A DNA stretch of 64,000 nucleotides from Archangium lipolyticum (GTDB taxonomy: Bacteria > Myxococcota > Myxococcia > Myxococcales > Myxococcaceae), in assembly GCF_024623785.1 (NCBI RefSeq), contig NZ_JANKBZ010000023.1, forward strand, positions 1-64,000, read 5' to 3'. Below the pieces are notes generated by a model. The model had not been told where the DNA came from and did not search any database. It worked only from the letters and a program-made list of their open reading frames with translations. Positions 42,814 through 52,400 of this stretch are shown one piece after another. Positions within the stretch are counted from its first letter, which is position 1; every line of letters begins with the position of its first letter. Made by a program: the position numbers and the translations under genes.

Positions 42814-44001
42814 TCAATGCACCGTCGGCTTGGACGGGCGAGGCGGAGCTTCCTCATCGTCCTCGAATTCCGGGCCGTGTGACGCGGAGGACTCGTACCA
42901 CTCGGTGGTCGCGGCCGTGTCCGCCGTCTCCGGGGTGCCCTCGTCCGCGGGGGGCGGCGAGAGGGGGACCAGCTCCTGCTGCTGCCGCTGCTGGGCGAGC
43001 TCCGCCTCGAAGGCCGCGCGCATCGCCGCGTCCTCGGCGGCCTCCTGCGCCTCCATCTCGGCCAGATTCGCCGCCTTCTGCTGCCGTCGCCGCACGTAGG
43101 CCGCGAGCACCAGTCCCGTCGCCCCCAGCCACAGCAGCGAGGTGCTCGTCGTCAGCGGCAGCCAGCCGTAGCGCGCGGCCAGCCCTTCCCGCCAATCCAA
43201 CTCCTCCACCAGCAGCGAGGCGCGGAAGGCCTTGCCGAAGGCCTGCTCGAAGGGCTGGCCCGTGGCCACCTCGTCCACCAGCCGGCCCATGCCCTCGGGC
43301 CCGTGCCGCGCCGACAGCCACGCCACGAAGGCGGCGCTCTGCGCGTAGGCGAGCTCCACGTCCGAGGGGCGATCCGGCCAGTCCTCGGAGAGGTGCTCGA
43401 AGTGGAACACCTTCTCCTGCGTCACCGCGTGGAAGAGGGCCGTGTAGTGCGTCATGGAGAAGTTCTCTCCCGTGACGTTCTGCGCGAAACCCTCCTGGAA
43501 CCAGCGAGGCCAGCGCTTGCCGAGCTGTCCCAGCGCCACGTGCGCCAGCTCGTGCCGCAGCGTCACCTGGCCCTCGGGCCCGGCCATCGTCAGGGCGTTG
43601 AGCAGGACGATGCGGTGCTCCGGGTAGGCCAGCGCCACCGCCCAGCCCGGAGGCTCGCCCCCGGGCAGCGCCAGGGCCTCGAACTCCCCGCGGTCCACGC
43701 CCACGCGCAGCTCCGTCACCCCCGGCCAGTCCCGCCCGAGCACCCCCACGAAGGTGTCGCGCACGGACTCGATGGTGGTGGCCAGCTGGCGCGCGGCGCC
43801 CTCGGATCTCGCGGTGTAGAGGATGCGGAAGCGGGGCGTGGTCAGCTCGCCCACCACCAGCTCCGGCCGGGCAGCGGGCACCATCGCGGGCTCCACGCCG
43901 CCGTTGGCATGGCCGGCCTGGGGCGTAGGGCCGATGTACCCCTCCTGTGCTCCCGCGAGGGGTGACAGCAGCAACGTCAGGAGCAGCAGCAGGTGGCGCA
44001 T
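42814..44001 (-). CDS. Secreted/membrane zincin-type peptidase (peptidase MA-like)
   Basis: 395 residues. The ATG at 44001 gives a Sec signal peptide (MRHLLLLLTLLLSPLAGAQ); the frame is open 30 codons further but without similarity. The catalytic domain shows HELAH (150-154) and a downstream Glu in WFQEGFAQ (about 170), the HExxH...E zinc pattern of gluzincin-like peptidases such as the MA-like family. A membrane helix lies at about 312-330. It is followed by a Gln/Glu/Ala-rich coiled stretch and an acidic tail. The substrate is unknown. Confidence 0.82.
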   Translation of the reverse strand: MRHLLLLLTLLLSPLAGAQEGYIGPTPQAGHANGGVEPAMVPAARPELVVGELTTPRFRILYTARSEGAARQLATTIESVRDTFVGVLGRDWPGVTELRVGVDRGEFEALALPGGEPPGWAVALAYPEHRIVLLNALTMAGPEGQVTLRHELAHVALGQLGKRWPRWFQEGFAQNVTGENFSMTHYTALFHAVTQEKVFHFEHLSEDWPDRPSDVELAYAQSAAFVAWLSARHGPEGMGRLVDEVATGQPFEQAFGKAFRASLLVEELDWREGLAARYGWLPLTTSTSLLWLGATGLVLAAYVRRRQQKAANLAEMEAQEAAEDAAMRAAFEAELAQQRQQQELVPLSPPPADEGTPETADTAATTEWYESSASHGPEFEDDEEAPPRPSKPTVH

Positions 44002-44008
44002 GGGGGCC

Positions 44009-44308
44009 TCACGTGCCCCCAGACATAACAGCCTGGACCTCCGCCGCGCCAAGCCCCTCGACTCGAACCCGTTTTCGACGCGAGGCGTCACCGGCCACCA
44101 GTGTCACCTGCCGCCGGGGCACACCCAGCTGTTTGGCCAGGAACTCGAGCAGGGCGGCGTTGGCCTCGCCATCCACGGGAGGGGCGGCGAGCTGGAGCTT
44201 CAGCATCCCATCGTGCTCACCCACCACGCGGGTGCGCGAGGCCCGGGGCTGCACCAGCACGGCCAGCTCCACCGCCCCGGGGACTTCCTTGAGCCACGAG
44301 GCCGTCAC
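44009..44308 (-). CDS. DUF167/YggU family protein
   Basis: 99 residues. Typical pattern of the YggU (DUF167) family: LAVLVQPRASRTRVVGEHDGMLKLQLAAPPVDGEANAALLEFLAKQLGV, then VTLVAGDASRRKRVRV. Small mixed alpha/beta proteins of unknown biochemical role. It is encoded with divIVA and proC, the grouping seen in many bacteria (YggS/ProC/YggT/YggU region). Confidence 0.9.
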   Translation of the reverse strand: MTASWLKEVPGAVELAVLVQPRASRTRVVGEHDGMLKLQLAAPPVDGEANAALLEFLAKQLGVPRRQVTLVAGDASRRKRVRVEGLGAAEVQAVMSGGT

Positions 44309-44311
44309 ACG

Positions 44312-44839
44312 CTACTCGCCGTTCTGGGCCTTCTTCTGGGTGAGGTAGGCCACGTTGTCCTCGACGCGCGCGTAGTCCTTGTCGGCGAAGGTGCGCCCGC
44401 TGAAGGTCTCCAGCAGCTTCTGGTGCGCCTCCACCACGGACTTCACCTGGGACTCGAACTGGGCGCGCTGGCGCTTGAGCTCGTTGATGTCCTCCACCAC
44501 CTGCACCAGCCGCTGGTGGGCGCCGTGGACGATCTTCTCCGCCTGGTGCTCGGCATCCGCGAGGATGATCTCCGCCTCCTTCTTGGCGGCGGCCTTCATG
44601 TCCTCGCTGATGCGCTGGGCGGTGACCATCGTCTCCTGGAGGGTGCGCTCGCGCTCCACGTGCTGCTCCAGCTTGAGCTGGGTGCGCTTGAGCTCCTCCT
44701 TGAGGGCGATGTTCTCCTTGACCACCTCCTCGAACTCACCGGCGATGAGCTCCAGGAAGGCCTCCACCTCGCGCCGAGAGAAGCCGCGCAGGGCCGTCTC
44801 GAAACGCTTCTGCCGGATGTCGAGCGGGGTGATCTTCAT
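44312..44839 (-). CDS. divIVA: DivIVA-domain coiled-coil protein
   Basis: 175 residues with the DivIVA N-terminal membrane-binding motif (MKITPLDIRQKRFETALRGFSRREVEAFLELIAGEFE), followed by a long coiled coil (about 38-150). DivIVA proteins sense negative membrane curvature and organise division sites or cell poles. The stop lies three bases before the YggU start. The gene follows proC on the - strand after a short gap. Confidence 0.9.
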   Translation of the reverse strand: MKITPLDIRQKRFETALRGFSRREVEAFLELIAGEFEEVVKENIALKEELKRTQLKLEQHVERERTLQETMVTAQRISEDMKAAAKKEAEIILADAEHQAEKIVHGAHQRLVQVVEDINELKRQRAQFESQVKSVVEAHQKLLETFSGRTFADKDYARVEDNVAYLTQKKAQNGE

Positions 44840-44862
44840 GGTGCCCCCAGTATAGGCCAGCC

Positions 44863-45690
44863 CTAGGACTTCTCCAGGAACTGCTCCCCCAGCTCCTTGG
44901 CGCGGCGGGTGGCGGCCTCCACGGCGTTGATGAGGGTGGTGCGCAGCCCGCCTGCTTCCAGGGTATGCAGGCCAGCGATGGCGGTGCCGCCGGGGCTCGT
45001 CACCTGGTCCTTGAGCTGGCCGGGGTGGATGCCCGTCTCGATGAGCAGCTGGGCGCTGCCGAGCACCGTCTGGGCGGCCAGCTTCTGGGCGGTGTAGCGG
45101 GGCAGGCCCACCTTCACGCCCGCGTCCGAGAGGGCCTCGATGACGAGGAAGATGTAGGCGGGGCCGCTACCGGACAGGCCGGTGACGGCGTCCAGGAGGT
45201 TCTCGTCCACTACGGTGGTGATGCCCACGGCCTGGAAGATGCGGGTGGCCACGGCCAGGTCCTCGTCGCGGGCGTGCTCGCCGCGGGCCAGGGCGCAGGC
45301 TCCGGCCCCCACCAGGGAGGGGGTGTTGGGCATGGTGCGGATGATGCGGGCCCCGGCGCCCAGCCGCCGCTCCATGACGGAGATGGGCACGCCCGCCGCC
45401 ACGGAGATGAACAGCTTGTGCGGGTCCACCACCGGCGCCACCTGGACGAGCACCTTGTCCAGCACCTGCGGCTTGACGGAGAGCACCACCACGTCCGCCT
45501 CGCGCACGGCGGCCACGTTGTCCAGGGTGGTGCGCACCCCGTAGGTGCGCTGCAGCTCCTCGATGCGGTCTCCGCGGCGGCCGGTGGCGATGATGGATTC
45601 GGGCCGGGCGGTGCCGGAGCGCAGCAGGCCCTTGATGAGCGCTTCGGCCATGTTGCCGGCGCCGAGGAAGGCGATCGTCTGTTCGAGCAT
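44863..45690 (-). CDS. proC: Pyrroline-5-carboxylate reductase
   Basis: Last step of proline synthesis, reducing pyrroline-5-carboxylate with NAD(P)H. 275 residues. The N-terminal nucleotide-binding motif is FLGAGNMAEALIKGLL. The signature region SPGGTAIAGLHTLEAGGLRTTLINAVEAATRRAKELG and LSGSGPAYIFLVIEALSDAGVKVGLPR are both present. It heads the group proC-divIVA-yggU on the - strand and is divergent from the J-domain gene. Confidence 0.96.
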   Translation of the reverse strand: MLEQTIAFLGAGNMAEALIKGLLRSGTARPESIIATGRRGDRIEELQRTYGVRTTLDNVAAVREADVVVLSVKPQVLDKVLVQVAPVVDPHKLFISVAAGVPISVMERRLGAGARIIRTMPNTPSLVGAGACALARGEHARDEDLAVATRIFQAVGITTVVDENLLDAVTGLSGSGPAYIFLVIEALSDAGVKVGLPRYTAQKLAAQTVLGSAQLLIETGIHPGQLKDQVTSPGGTAIAGLHTLEAGGLRTTLINAVEAATRRAKELGEQFLEKS

Positions 45691-45844
45691 CCCCCCGGTT
45701 CTAGCGTGAAACGCGGGCCCCCGAGGGACCTTTGGAGGGAGGGCTTACCGTCCGGTTGCCAATTTCTTGACGGCGGATCGGATCGTGGGACCTTGACGCC
45801 CACAACAGGCCTGTAGCGCCTGAGCGGAGAGGTCGAGGGCACCC

Positions 45845-46363
45845 ATGAGCGCGGCGGTTGCATCGAGCTGGAACTGGCGGACCCTGGAGAACGTGGAGGT
45901 CGAGTGCACGCACTGTGGAGTGCGGATGACCGGCCATTCGGGTCCTCGGGTGAAGTACTTCCGCTGCGGCTCGTGCCACCGCTGGGTGTCGAGCACCTAC
46001 ACGGACGTCTTCCGGGCGGACGCGAAGATGCGCACGCACCCGGTGAAGGAGAAGACGGAGTCGGACGAGCGCTTCATCGCGGTGAAGGACCGGCTGGAGC
46101 AGTGGCTGGCGGCGCTGGACGATCAGGATCCGTACCGGGTGCTGGGAGTGTCGCCGCTGGACTCGGCGGACGTGGTGCGGGCGCGCTTCCGGGAGCTGGC
46201 GCTGGAGCGGCACCCGGACCGGGGCGGCTCGGAGGCGAAGATGCGCGAGCTGAACGTGGCGTACGAGAAGATCCTCCGCCACCGTCAGCGCAAGCGGCTG
46301 GAGGCGCTGGAGTCGGGCGCGCCGGTGCGCGAGGCCACGTCGCTGCCCGCGCGCGGCCGGTAG
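45845..46363 (+). CDS. J-domain protein with N-terminal zinc finger
   Basis: 172 residues. Two CxxC pairs at 21-24 (CTHC) and 41-44 (CGSC) suggest a small zinc ribbon. A C-terminal J domain at about 94-150 carries the HPD motif (123-125, ERHPDRGG) needed to stimulate an Hsp70 ATPase. The canonical Gly/Phe and C-terminal peptide-binding domains of DnaJ are absent, so this is a class C J protein. Its client is unknown. Confidence 0.85.
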   Translation: MSAAVASSWNWRTLENVEVECTHCGVRMTGHSGPRVKYFRCGSCHRWVSSTYTDVFRADAKMRTHPVKEKTESDERFIAVKDRLEQWLAALDDQDPYRVLGVSPLDSADVVRARFRELALERHPDRGGSEAKMRELNVAYEKILRHRQRKRLEALESGAPVREATSLPARGR

Positions 46364-46375
46364 TCGCGCCGGGGT

Positions 46376-47149
46376 CTACGGGCGGGTGGACCGCTGGAAG
46401 GACACCACGCTCTGGGCCAGCCCCGGGAAGCCCAGCTCGCGCCCGAGCCGCCAGAGCTGATGCCAGAACTGGGGCTCGGAGGGCGGCGGCTCCAGGGTAC
46501 CCACCAGGATGAGGTTGTTGGTGTCCGAGGCGCCGCGCAGCTGCACGCAGCCCTCGAAGGTCCTGGCGAAGGTGTCGACCCGCGACGCCACGTTCCGCGA
46601 CTCCTCGAGCGCGATGTTGATCACCGCGACGCCCCCGGGCTCCAGCCTGCGCCGGACGTCCTCGACGAAGAGCGCTTCCTTCAGGTGGTCCGGTGTCCCG
46701 CTGTTGGAGAACGCGTCCAGGAAGATGAGATCGTAACGGGGACTCTGGCGCGCCATGAAGCGGCCCCCGTCCTCCACCATGATGCGGAGCCGGGAGTCCT
46801 CGTGGACGCCGAAGAAGCGCGTGGCCACCTCCACGACCACCGGATTGAGCTCCACCACGTCCACCACCAGGCGGGGCAGGAGCCGGTGCAGCATCATGGG
46901 GAACGCACCACCACCGAGGCCCACCACCAGGACGCGGGAGCGCCCCCGGGTGAAGGCGAGCCCGGCGGCGGCCACGCGCACGTAGCTCGTGGGGACGGCG
47001 AGCGGATCGCTCTTGAGGATGGCGCTCTGGACCGTGCCGTGGGGGCTGTCGAAGCGGAGCGTGCGCCGATCGCCCACGTCCACCACGAACACGGTACCAA
47101 AGGGCGAACGGGCCTCGTGGATGACCTTCTGGTCAGCGCCGGTCTCCAT
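46376..47149 (-). CDS. Spermidine-synthase-like SAM-binding protein
   Basis: 257 residues. It has the Rossmann motif VLVVGLGGGAFPMMLHRLLP, the acidic VDVVELNPVVVEVA and YDLIFLDAFSNSGTPDHL. These match the spermidine synthase/aminopropyltransferase-like family, which includes many proteins of unknown substrate. No membrane segments. It is convergent with the J-domain gene and 15 bases downstream of the RNA ligase gene in the same direction. Confidence 0.82.
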   Translation of the reverse strand: METGADQKVIHEARSPFGTVFVVDVGDRRTLRFDSPHGTVQSAILKSDPLAVPTSYVRVAAAGLAFTRGRSRVLVVGLGGGAFPMMLHRLLPRLVVDVVELNPVVVEVATRFFGVHEDSRLRIMVEDGGRFMARQSPRYDLIFLDAFSNSGTPDHLKEALFVEDVRRRLEPGGVAVINIALEESRNVASRVDTFARTFEGCVQLRGASDTNNLILVGTLEPPPSEPQFWHQLWRLGRELGFPGLAQSVVSFQRSTRP

Positions 47150-47163
47150 GGGCCCGTTCTAGC

Positions 47164-48162
47164 TCAGTCCTCGTCCTTGAGCAGGAAGTCGTTGTTGATG
47201 ACCTTGAACGAGAGCCTGCCCCCGAGCGTGGGCGACTGCCGCTCGACGAGGGGCCGCACCACGATGCCCTCCTTGCGGTTGCGGGTGCCCGTGTAGAAGC
47301 CCTGGGCGAGCTTCAGGTAGTGCTCGAGGCTGTGGTCGAACGTGCGTGCGGCGTCGCCGGTGACGACGTGCTCGACCGGGACGGTGCGCAGCCCCCGCTC
47401 GGCGCAGAACGCGGCGAGTGCCGCCTGGTCGAGGTAGACCCCGGTCCGGATGTCGTGGACGCTGAACACGAACAGGTCGGGCTCGGAGAGGCCCAGGCGG
47501 TTCTTCTGGATGCCGGGGCCACACAGCTCGCCCTGCACGGCGAAGCCGGGCGGGAGGACCGTGTCGAGCGCGTACCGCTCGGCGATGCGCCATACCGGGT
47601 TCGGCCCGCGTGCCAGCGCCCAGTTGCGGGAGCAGGCCACGAGCTCACCCTCGAGCGGCCGGAAGAAGGTCGCGGAGGTCCCATCCAGCTTCGTCGTCAC
47701 GTAGAAGTCGAGGCCTCGCAGCTCGTCCAAGACGCCGAGCGCCGACTGCAGGCGGAGCTCATCCGTCTTGGGCACCTGGCCCGGGAAGGGCCCGGCGATC
47801 TCCCGCGTGTCGGGCAGCACCGGCTCGAACTTCACGACCCCGAGCAGCTCCTTCACATCGGTGCCGTGCGGGGGCACCTCGCTGGGGAGGATGGAGACGG
47901 GCAGGGCGAGCCCCTGGGACAGCACCCCCCGCAGACGCGCGGTCTTCACCCGGAAGCCTCGCGGCCGGAGGAACTCCGCCCACGGCGCCCCCGAGGGCAG
48001 CACGCTGTCGATCTCGAAGAAGACGCAGGGGTCGCCTGGGGCGAACTCGCCCTTCTTGACGACGACGTCCCAGCCCATCACCCGCGCCTTCAGGATGTTG
48101 TCGGCACCCGCGATGGGCTCGAGGTGATCGACACGCTGCACGGACACCAGCTTCCTCTCCAT
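47164..48162 (-). CDS. RNA ligase, DRB0094 (Rnl5) family
   Basis: 332 residues from the ATG at 48162, behind AGGAGAAG. The N-terminal half (1-115) is an OB-fold-like domain (VQRVDHLEPIAGADNILKARVMGWDVVVKKGEFAPGD). The adenylyltransferase domain has motif I KLDG (Lys158, the AMP-accepting residue), motif IV RKEGIVVRP (about 296-304) and motif V SFKVIN (318-323). This domain order matches the Deinococcus RNA ligase DraRnl, an ATP-dependent ligase that seals 3'-OH/5'-phosphate ends. Its role in bacteria is thought to be RNA repair. It is uncommon in genomes. Confidence 0.88.
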   Translation of the reverse strand: MERKLVSVQRVDHLEPIAGADNILKARVMGWDVVVKKGEFAPGDPCVFFEIDSVLPSGAPWAEFLRPRGFRVKTARLRGVLSQGLALPVSILPSEVPPHGTDVKELLGVVKFEPVLPDTREIAGPFPGQVPKTDELRLQSALGVLDELRGLDFYVTTKLDGTSATFFRPLEGELVACSRNWALARGPNPVWRIAERYALDTVLPPGFAVQGELCGPGIQKNRLGLSEPDLFVFSVHDIRTGVYLDQAALAAFCAERGLRTVPVEHVVTGDAARTFDHSLEHYLKLAQGFYTGTRNRKEGIVVRPLVERQSPTLGGRLSFKVINNDFLLKDED

Positions 48163-48258
48163 GACGGCTTCTCCTGGGTTGGGACGAGCGGGTGCCCGCC
48201 CCGGCGAGGCGCTGACGGGAACCGGTTCCTCCACCTGACCGGCCAGGTGCCCGCCAGC

Positions 48259-49428
48259 TCAGTCCCCGTCCGTGCCGGGGGGCGCGACGGGCAGCACCAC
48301 GCGGAAGCAGGTGCCCTTGCCCACGGTGCTCAGCACGGAGATCTCCCCCTGCATCGCGGTGATGATGCCCTGGCAGATGGCGAGCCCCAGGCCCGTTCCC
48401 ACGCCCGCCGGCTTGGTGGTGAAGAACGGATCGAAGATGCGCTTCAGGTTCTCGGGAGCGATGCCCTGGCCGGTGTCCTGGATCTCACTCACCACCTGGC
48501 CGCCCTCGGACCACAAGCGGATCTCCACGGCGTTCCTGTCTGGCGCCCCCCCGGAGATGGCCTGGGCGGCGTTGAGCAGCAGGTTGAGGAAGACCTGACC
48601 CAGGCGCGACTCGCTGCCGCGCACCGGGGGGACCTGCTGCAGGTACCGGAGCACCCGGGCCCGGTGCTTCAGTTCCGGCATGGCCATGTTGATCGACGTC
48701 TCCAGCGCGCGCCGGACGTCCACCCGGCCCTCCATCGAATCCGTGTCCTCGCCCCGCGCGAACGTCTTCAGGTCGCCCACCACATGGTGGATGCGCTCGG
48801 TGCCCTGCTGGGCCTCGGTGAGCGCCTCCTCGCACTCATCCAGCGTGCGCTCCAGTCGGGCACGATCCGGGATGCTCTCCGCGCCGCTCAAGCCCTGCCG
48901 GAGCTCCGCCAGCCCTTCCGCGATGAAGTGGAGGTTGGAACGGATGTAGCCCAGGGGATTGCTCACCTCGTGTGACACACCCGCGGCCATGGTGCCGAGC
49001 GCCGCCAGCCGGTCCGCCTGGAGCAGCCGCAGCTCGAGCGACTTCTGCTGGGTGACGTCCCGGACCAGGAAGGCCACGCTCGGACGTTGGGGCACCATCA
49101 TCCCGTCGGCGCTGAACCAGCGACGTCCGCCCGCTATCTCCAGCGAATACTCGAAGCGATCGGGTTGTCCCGTGGCCAGGACGCGCTGGATGCGCTCCAT
49201 GAACGGAGCGGCGACTTCGGGGCCGAGCACTTCAACGAGGGTGCGTCCCAGCATCTCCTGCCGGGGGACGGCCAGCAGCTCGTCGGACCGGGTCAATACG
49301 GAGAGGTAGCGGCCGTCGGCGTCGAGCTCGAAGACAATACTGTCCGTGAGACCGAGCACCACCCGCAGGCGCTCCTCGGCCGCCTCCAGTTGGAGTGTCA
49401 GCGATTCTTGGTGGGGCGATTCACCCAT
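48259..49428 (-). CDS. Soluble PAS sensor histidine kinase
   Basis: 389 residues, no membrane segment. A PAS domain (about 18-128, with VFELDADGRYLSVLT and DGMMVPQRPSVAFLVRDVTQQK) precedes the HisKA helix with His153 (GVSHEVSNPLGYI). The ATPase domain shows the N box (NLLLNAAQAI), G1 (DTGQGIAP), F box (FDPFFTTKP) and G2 (GTGLGLAI). No response regulator is adjacent. The start lies 27 bases after the megasynthase stop, so the two are probably co-transcribed, which could link the kinase to the biosynthetic gene. Confidence 0.9.
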   Translation of the reverse strand: MGESPHQESLTLQLEAAEERLRVVLGLTDSIVFELDADGRYLSVLTRSDELLAVPRQEMLGRTLVEVLGPEVAAPFMERIQRVLATGQPDRFEYSLEIAGGRRWFSADGMMVPQRPSVAFLVRDVTQQKSLELRLLQADRLAALGTMAAGVSHEVSNPLGYIRSNLHFIAEGLAELRQGLSGAESIPDRARLERTLDECEEALTEAQQGTERIHHVVGDLKTFARGEDTDSMEGRVDVRRALETSINMAMPELKHRARVLRYLQQVPPVRGSESRLGQVFLNLLLNAAQAISGGAPDRNAVEIRLWSEGGQVVSEIQDTGQGIAPENLKRIFDPFFTTKPAGVGTGLGLAICQGIITAMQGEISVLSTVGKGTCFRVVLPVAPPGTDGD

Positions 49429-49455
49429 GAGTGGTTCGTGAAAACCTCCACCATT

Positions 49456-52400
49456 CTACCCCGTGTTGCCGCGCCCCGTGAGCGCCGCGGGGAGATTGTC
49501 GGGAACGGGCTCGGTCCCGAGGTGGAGCGGCGCGGCCCGGAGGCCCGACGCCAGTGCGACCAGCCAATACCGGTAGGCGGTGGCGGCATCCACGGGCCCG
49601 GAGACGGGCGGGAGCTCCGGATGCATCCGGCGGAGGAGCGGCTCGAGCTGGCAACTGGCCACGCCCGCGCGTGAGATGCCCCGTGACAGCGCGGGACGGA
49701 GCCCCGGGGGAATGGCCGTGTCATCCACCGTGCGTGTCACGGCGCCGCAATCCAACAGGCCCCCACCCACGATGAGGACGTCCCCGCGCGTGTGCATCCG
49801 CGCCCGCGCGGCCGGCACGTCGACGAGCGTCGGGAAGGAGTCGTCAACGAGCACGGCGCCGGGTGCGAGCCGGTCCACCGCCAGTGCGCCCGGGGTGCTC
49901 GCGGCGCCCACGATGACCCGTGCACGGTAGACCTCCTCCGCGACGGCCCCGTGCGCCAGCGCGGTTTCGATGGGGCCGCGGAACCCGTATTGCTCCCGGA
50001 GCCGTGTGGCCACCTCCTCCATCCGGCGTGCCGCTCGCGGGAGATCGCAGAGGAGGAGGCGTCGTGGATGCGCGGCCACCTGGAGGAGCAGCTCCGCCGC
50101 CGCTGCTCCAATGGAGCCCACGCCCACGAAGGCGAGCTCCGCCTCGGGCAGGTTCACGCCCGCCGCGCTGGTCGCGGCGAGGACACTTCTCACCACGGAG
50201 ACCACGGTGGTGGCGTGCCCGGTCGTGAACGCGAGGTCCTCGGGTGCGCCGTCTTTCGCGGCGAGCCGATGTAGCACCTCGCGGCCGAAGCCGGTGTACG
50301 CGGGGAGCATCCCCGCGAGGGAGAACGCGCGAACTCCCGTGCGGTGGGCCAGCAGCACCGCCTCCACGACGCGCGCGGCGAGTGTCTCCGGCGCCAGGGC
50401 TCCCAGCTCGTCCGCGAACAGCGGCAGGCACAGGAGCCCCGATGCACCGAGCGGTGTATCGATGCGCTCGACCCAGCGGGGGCTCCCATCCGGGAAGAGC
50501 TGGCTCCGGAGCACCTCGCGCAGTCCCGGGACGGACGCGAGGCCCACGGCCCTGGCGGCCTCCTCCGGCGCGGGCAGGTAACCCACCAGCGCGGCGCTCA
50601 ACGAGCCCACGTCGATGGGACCGAAACGGACCTCCATGCGAGAAGGGGAACGCGCCTTCGTTCCCGGCCCTCCGGCGAGCGTCTCCAGCACGTCGAGGAC
50701 ATCCGCGCGAACCCGCTCCAACCCCTGGGGACCCAGCACCGCCGGGGCTGCGTAGAAGGAGAGCCGCAGCGCTCCGCCCAGCCGGCGCGCCGCGAGCTTC
50801 AGATCCACTCCGCGTGGCACGTGCCCTTCGGTGCCGGAGTCCTCCCAATGGACGCGCAGGCGCTCGCTCTCCAGGGACCCGAAGGCCTCGAAATCCATGA
50901 AGGTGAAGAAGAACTGCGTGCCCACCGCGACCTCGAGCGGGAGACCGCCGGGAATCGCGCGGGCAATCCCTCCTGGAGTGAGCGCGTGAGCGCGTGCGTC
51001 CGCGGCCACGCCACGAACGGACTCCAGGAGCTCCTGGGGCGTAGACCCCACCTCCCTTATCCGCAGGGGGACCGCGGTGGCGAACGGACCGAAGACGCGG
51101 TGCACGTCGGGCAAGGGCGCGTCCCGGCCTGACACCGCCGTGCCGATGACGAGATCGTCCTGCCCCGTCAGGCGGCGCAACGCGAACGTCCACGCGGCGA
51201 GCACCAGCTCGAACAGCGTGCCACCCCGGCGCGAGGCCGAGGCCCGGAGCGCATCCACGCGCTCGGGCGAGAGCGTCACCTCGTCGCGGGAGGGGGTAGG
51301 GCCCTCGGGCCTGTACCAGGAGCGTGGCGGCACGTAGGGAACGGCGAACGTCCGGCGCCAGAACGCCGCGTCCTCCTGGGTCTCCGCCCGATCCGCCAGG
51401 TGCCTGACGTAGTCGCGGAAGGTCGAGCGGAGCGGCGGGAGCGATGGTTCCGCCCCTCGCGCGAGCCCGTCATAGGCCTGGAGGAGCTCCCGGACGAAAA
51501 TCCATCCGCTCAGTCCATCTCCGATGAGGTGGTCCGCGGCGACGAGCAGGACGTGTCGGTCGCTGGCGACGCGGCACAGGTGCAGCGCGAGCGGTGGCTC
51601 CTTCTGGGGATCGAAGTGCCGGCGCCGGGCTTCCGCGAAGAGGCGGTCGAGCTCATCGGGCGCACAGGGATCCATGAGGGTCAGTGGAGGCGCCCCCGGC
51701 TCCAGGACGCGCTGCATGGGCGGACGCCGGCTCGCATCCACCACCATGCGCAACATCGGGTGGCGCTCCACGAGCCGTCCGAGCGCCTCGCGGAAGAGGG
51801 CGGAATCGAGCTCCCCCTCCAACAGCAGCCGTGCTGCCCAGCGGACCGGTCTCTCCGGCTCGTTCGCATGCGCCACGAGGAACCCGCGCTGGGCGGGCGA
51901 CAGCGGGAACCATTCCCCCTCCGCATCCGCCGCCCGTGCGACGGCCGCCTCCGGCACACTCCGGGCGGAATGCGTGTCGATGGCTTCCGCGAGTGCGCGG
52001 ACCGTCCGCGCGGTGTACAGCGTGGCGGGGCGCGGCAGCCGGAGGCCCATGGCCTGAAGGCGCGTGAACACCTCCAGGATGGCCATCGAGTCGCCGCCCA
52101 GCTCGAAGAAGTCATCGTCCCGGCCGAGCCCGGTTCGGGACAGGACGCGCGAGAAGGCGTCCGCGACGCGCTGCTCGGTGTCCGTCCGTGGAGGGCCGCC
52201 ACGGATGGTCCGGGCCGGTGCCGCACCGGAGAGGGCCTCGAGCGCCGCGCGGTCCACCTTTCCGGTGACCGTGGTCGGGAGCGTCTCGAGCATGTGGAAG
52301 TGCCTGGGCCACATCGCCTCGGGAAGGTGCTCGCGTAGCACGCCGCGGAGCGCATCCTCCGTGGGAGGTGCATCCCGGAACTGGATCCAAGCCTCGAGGC

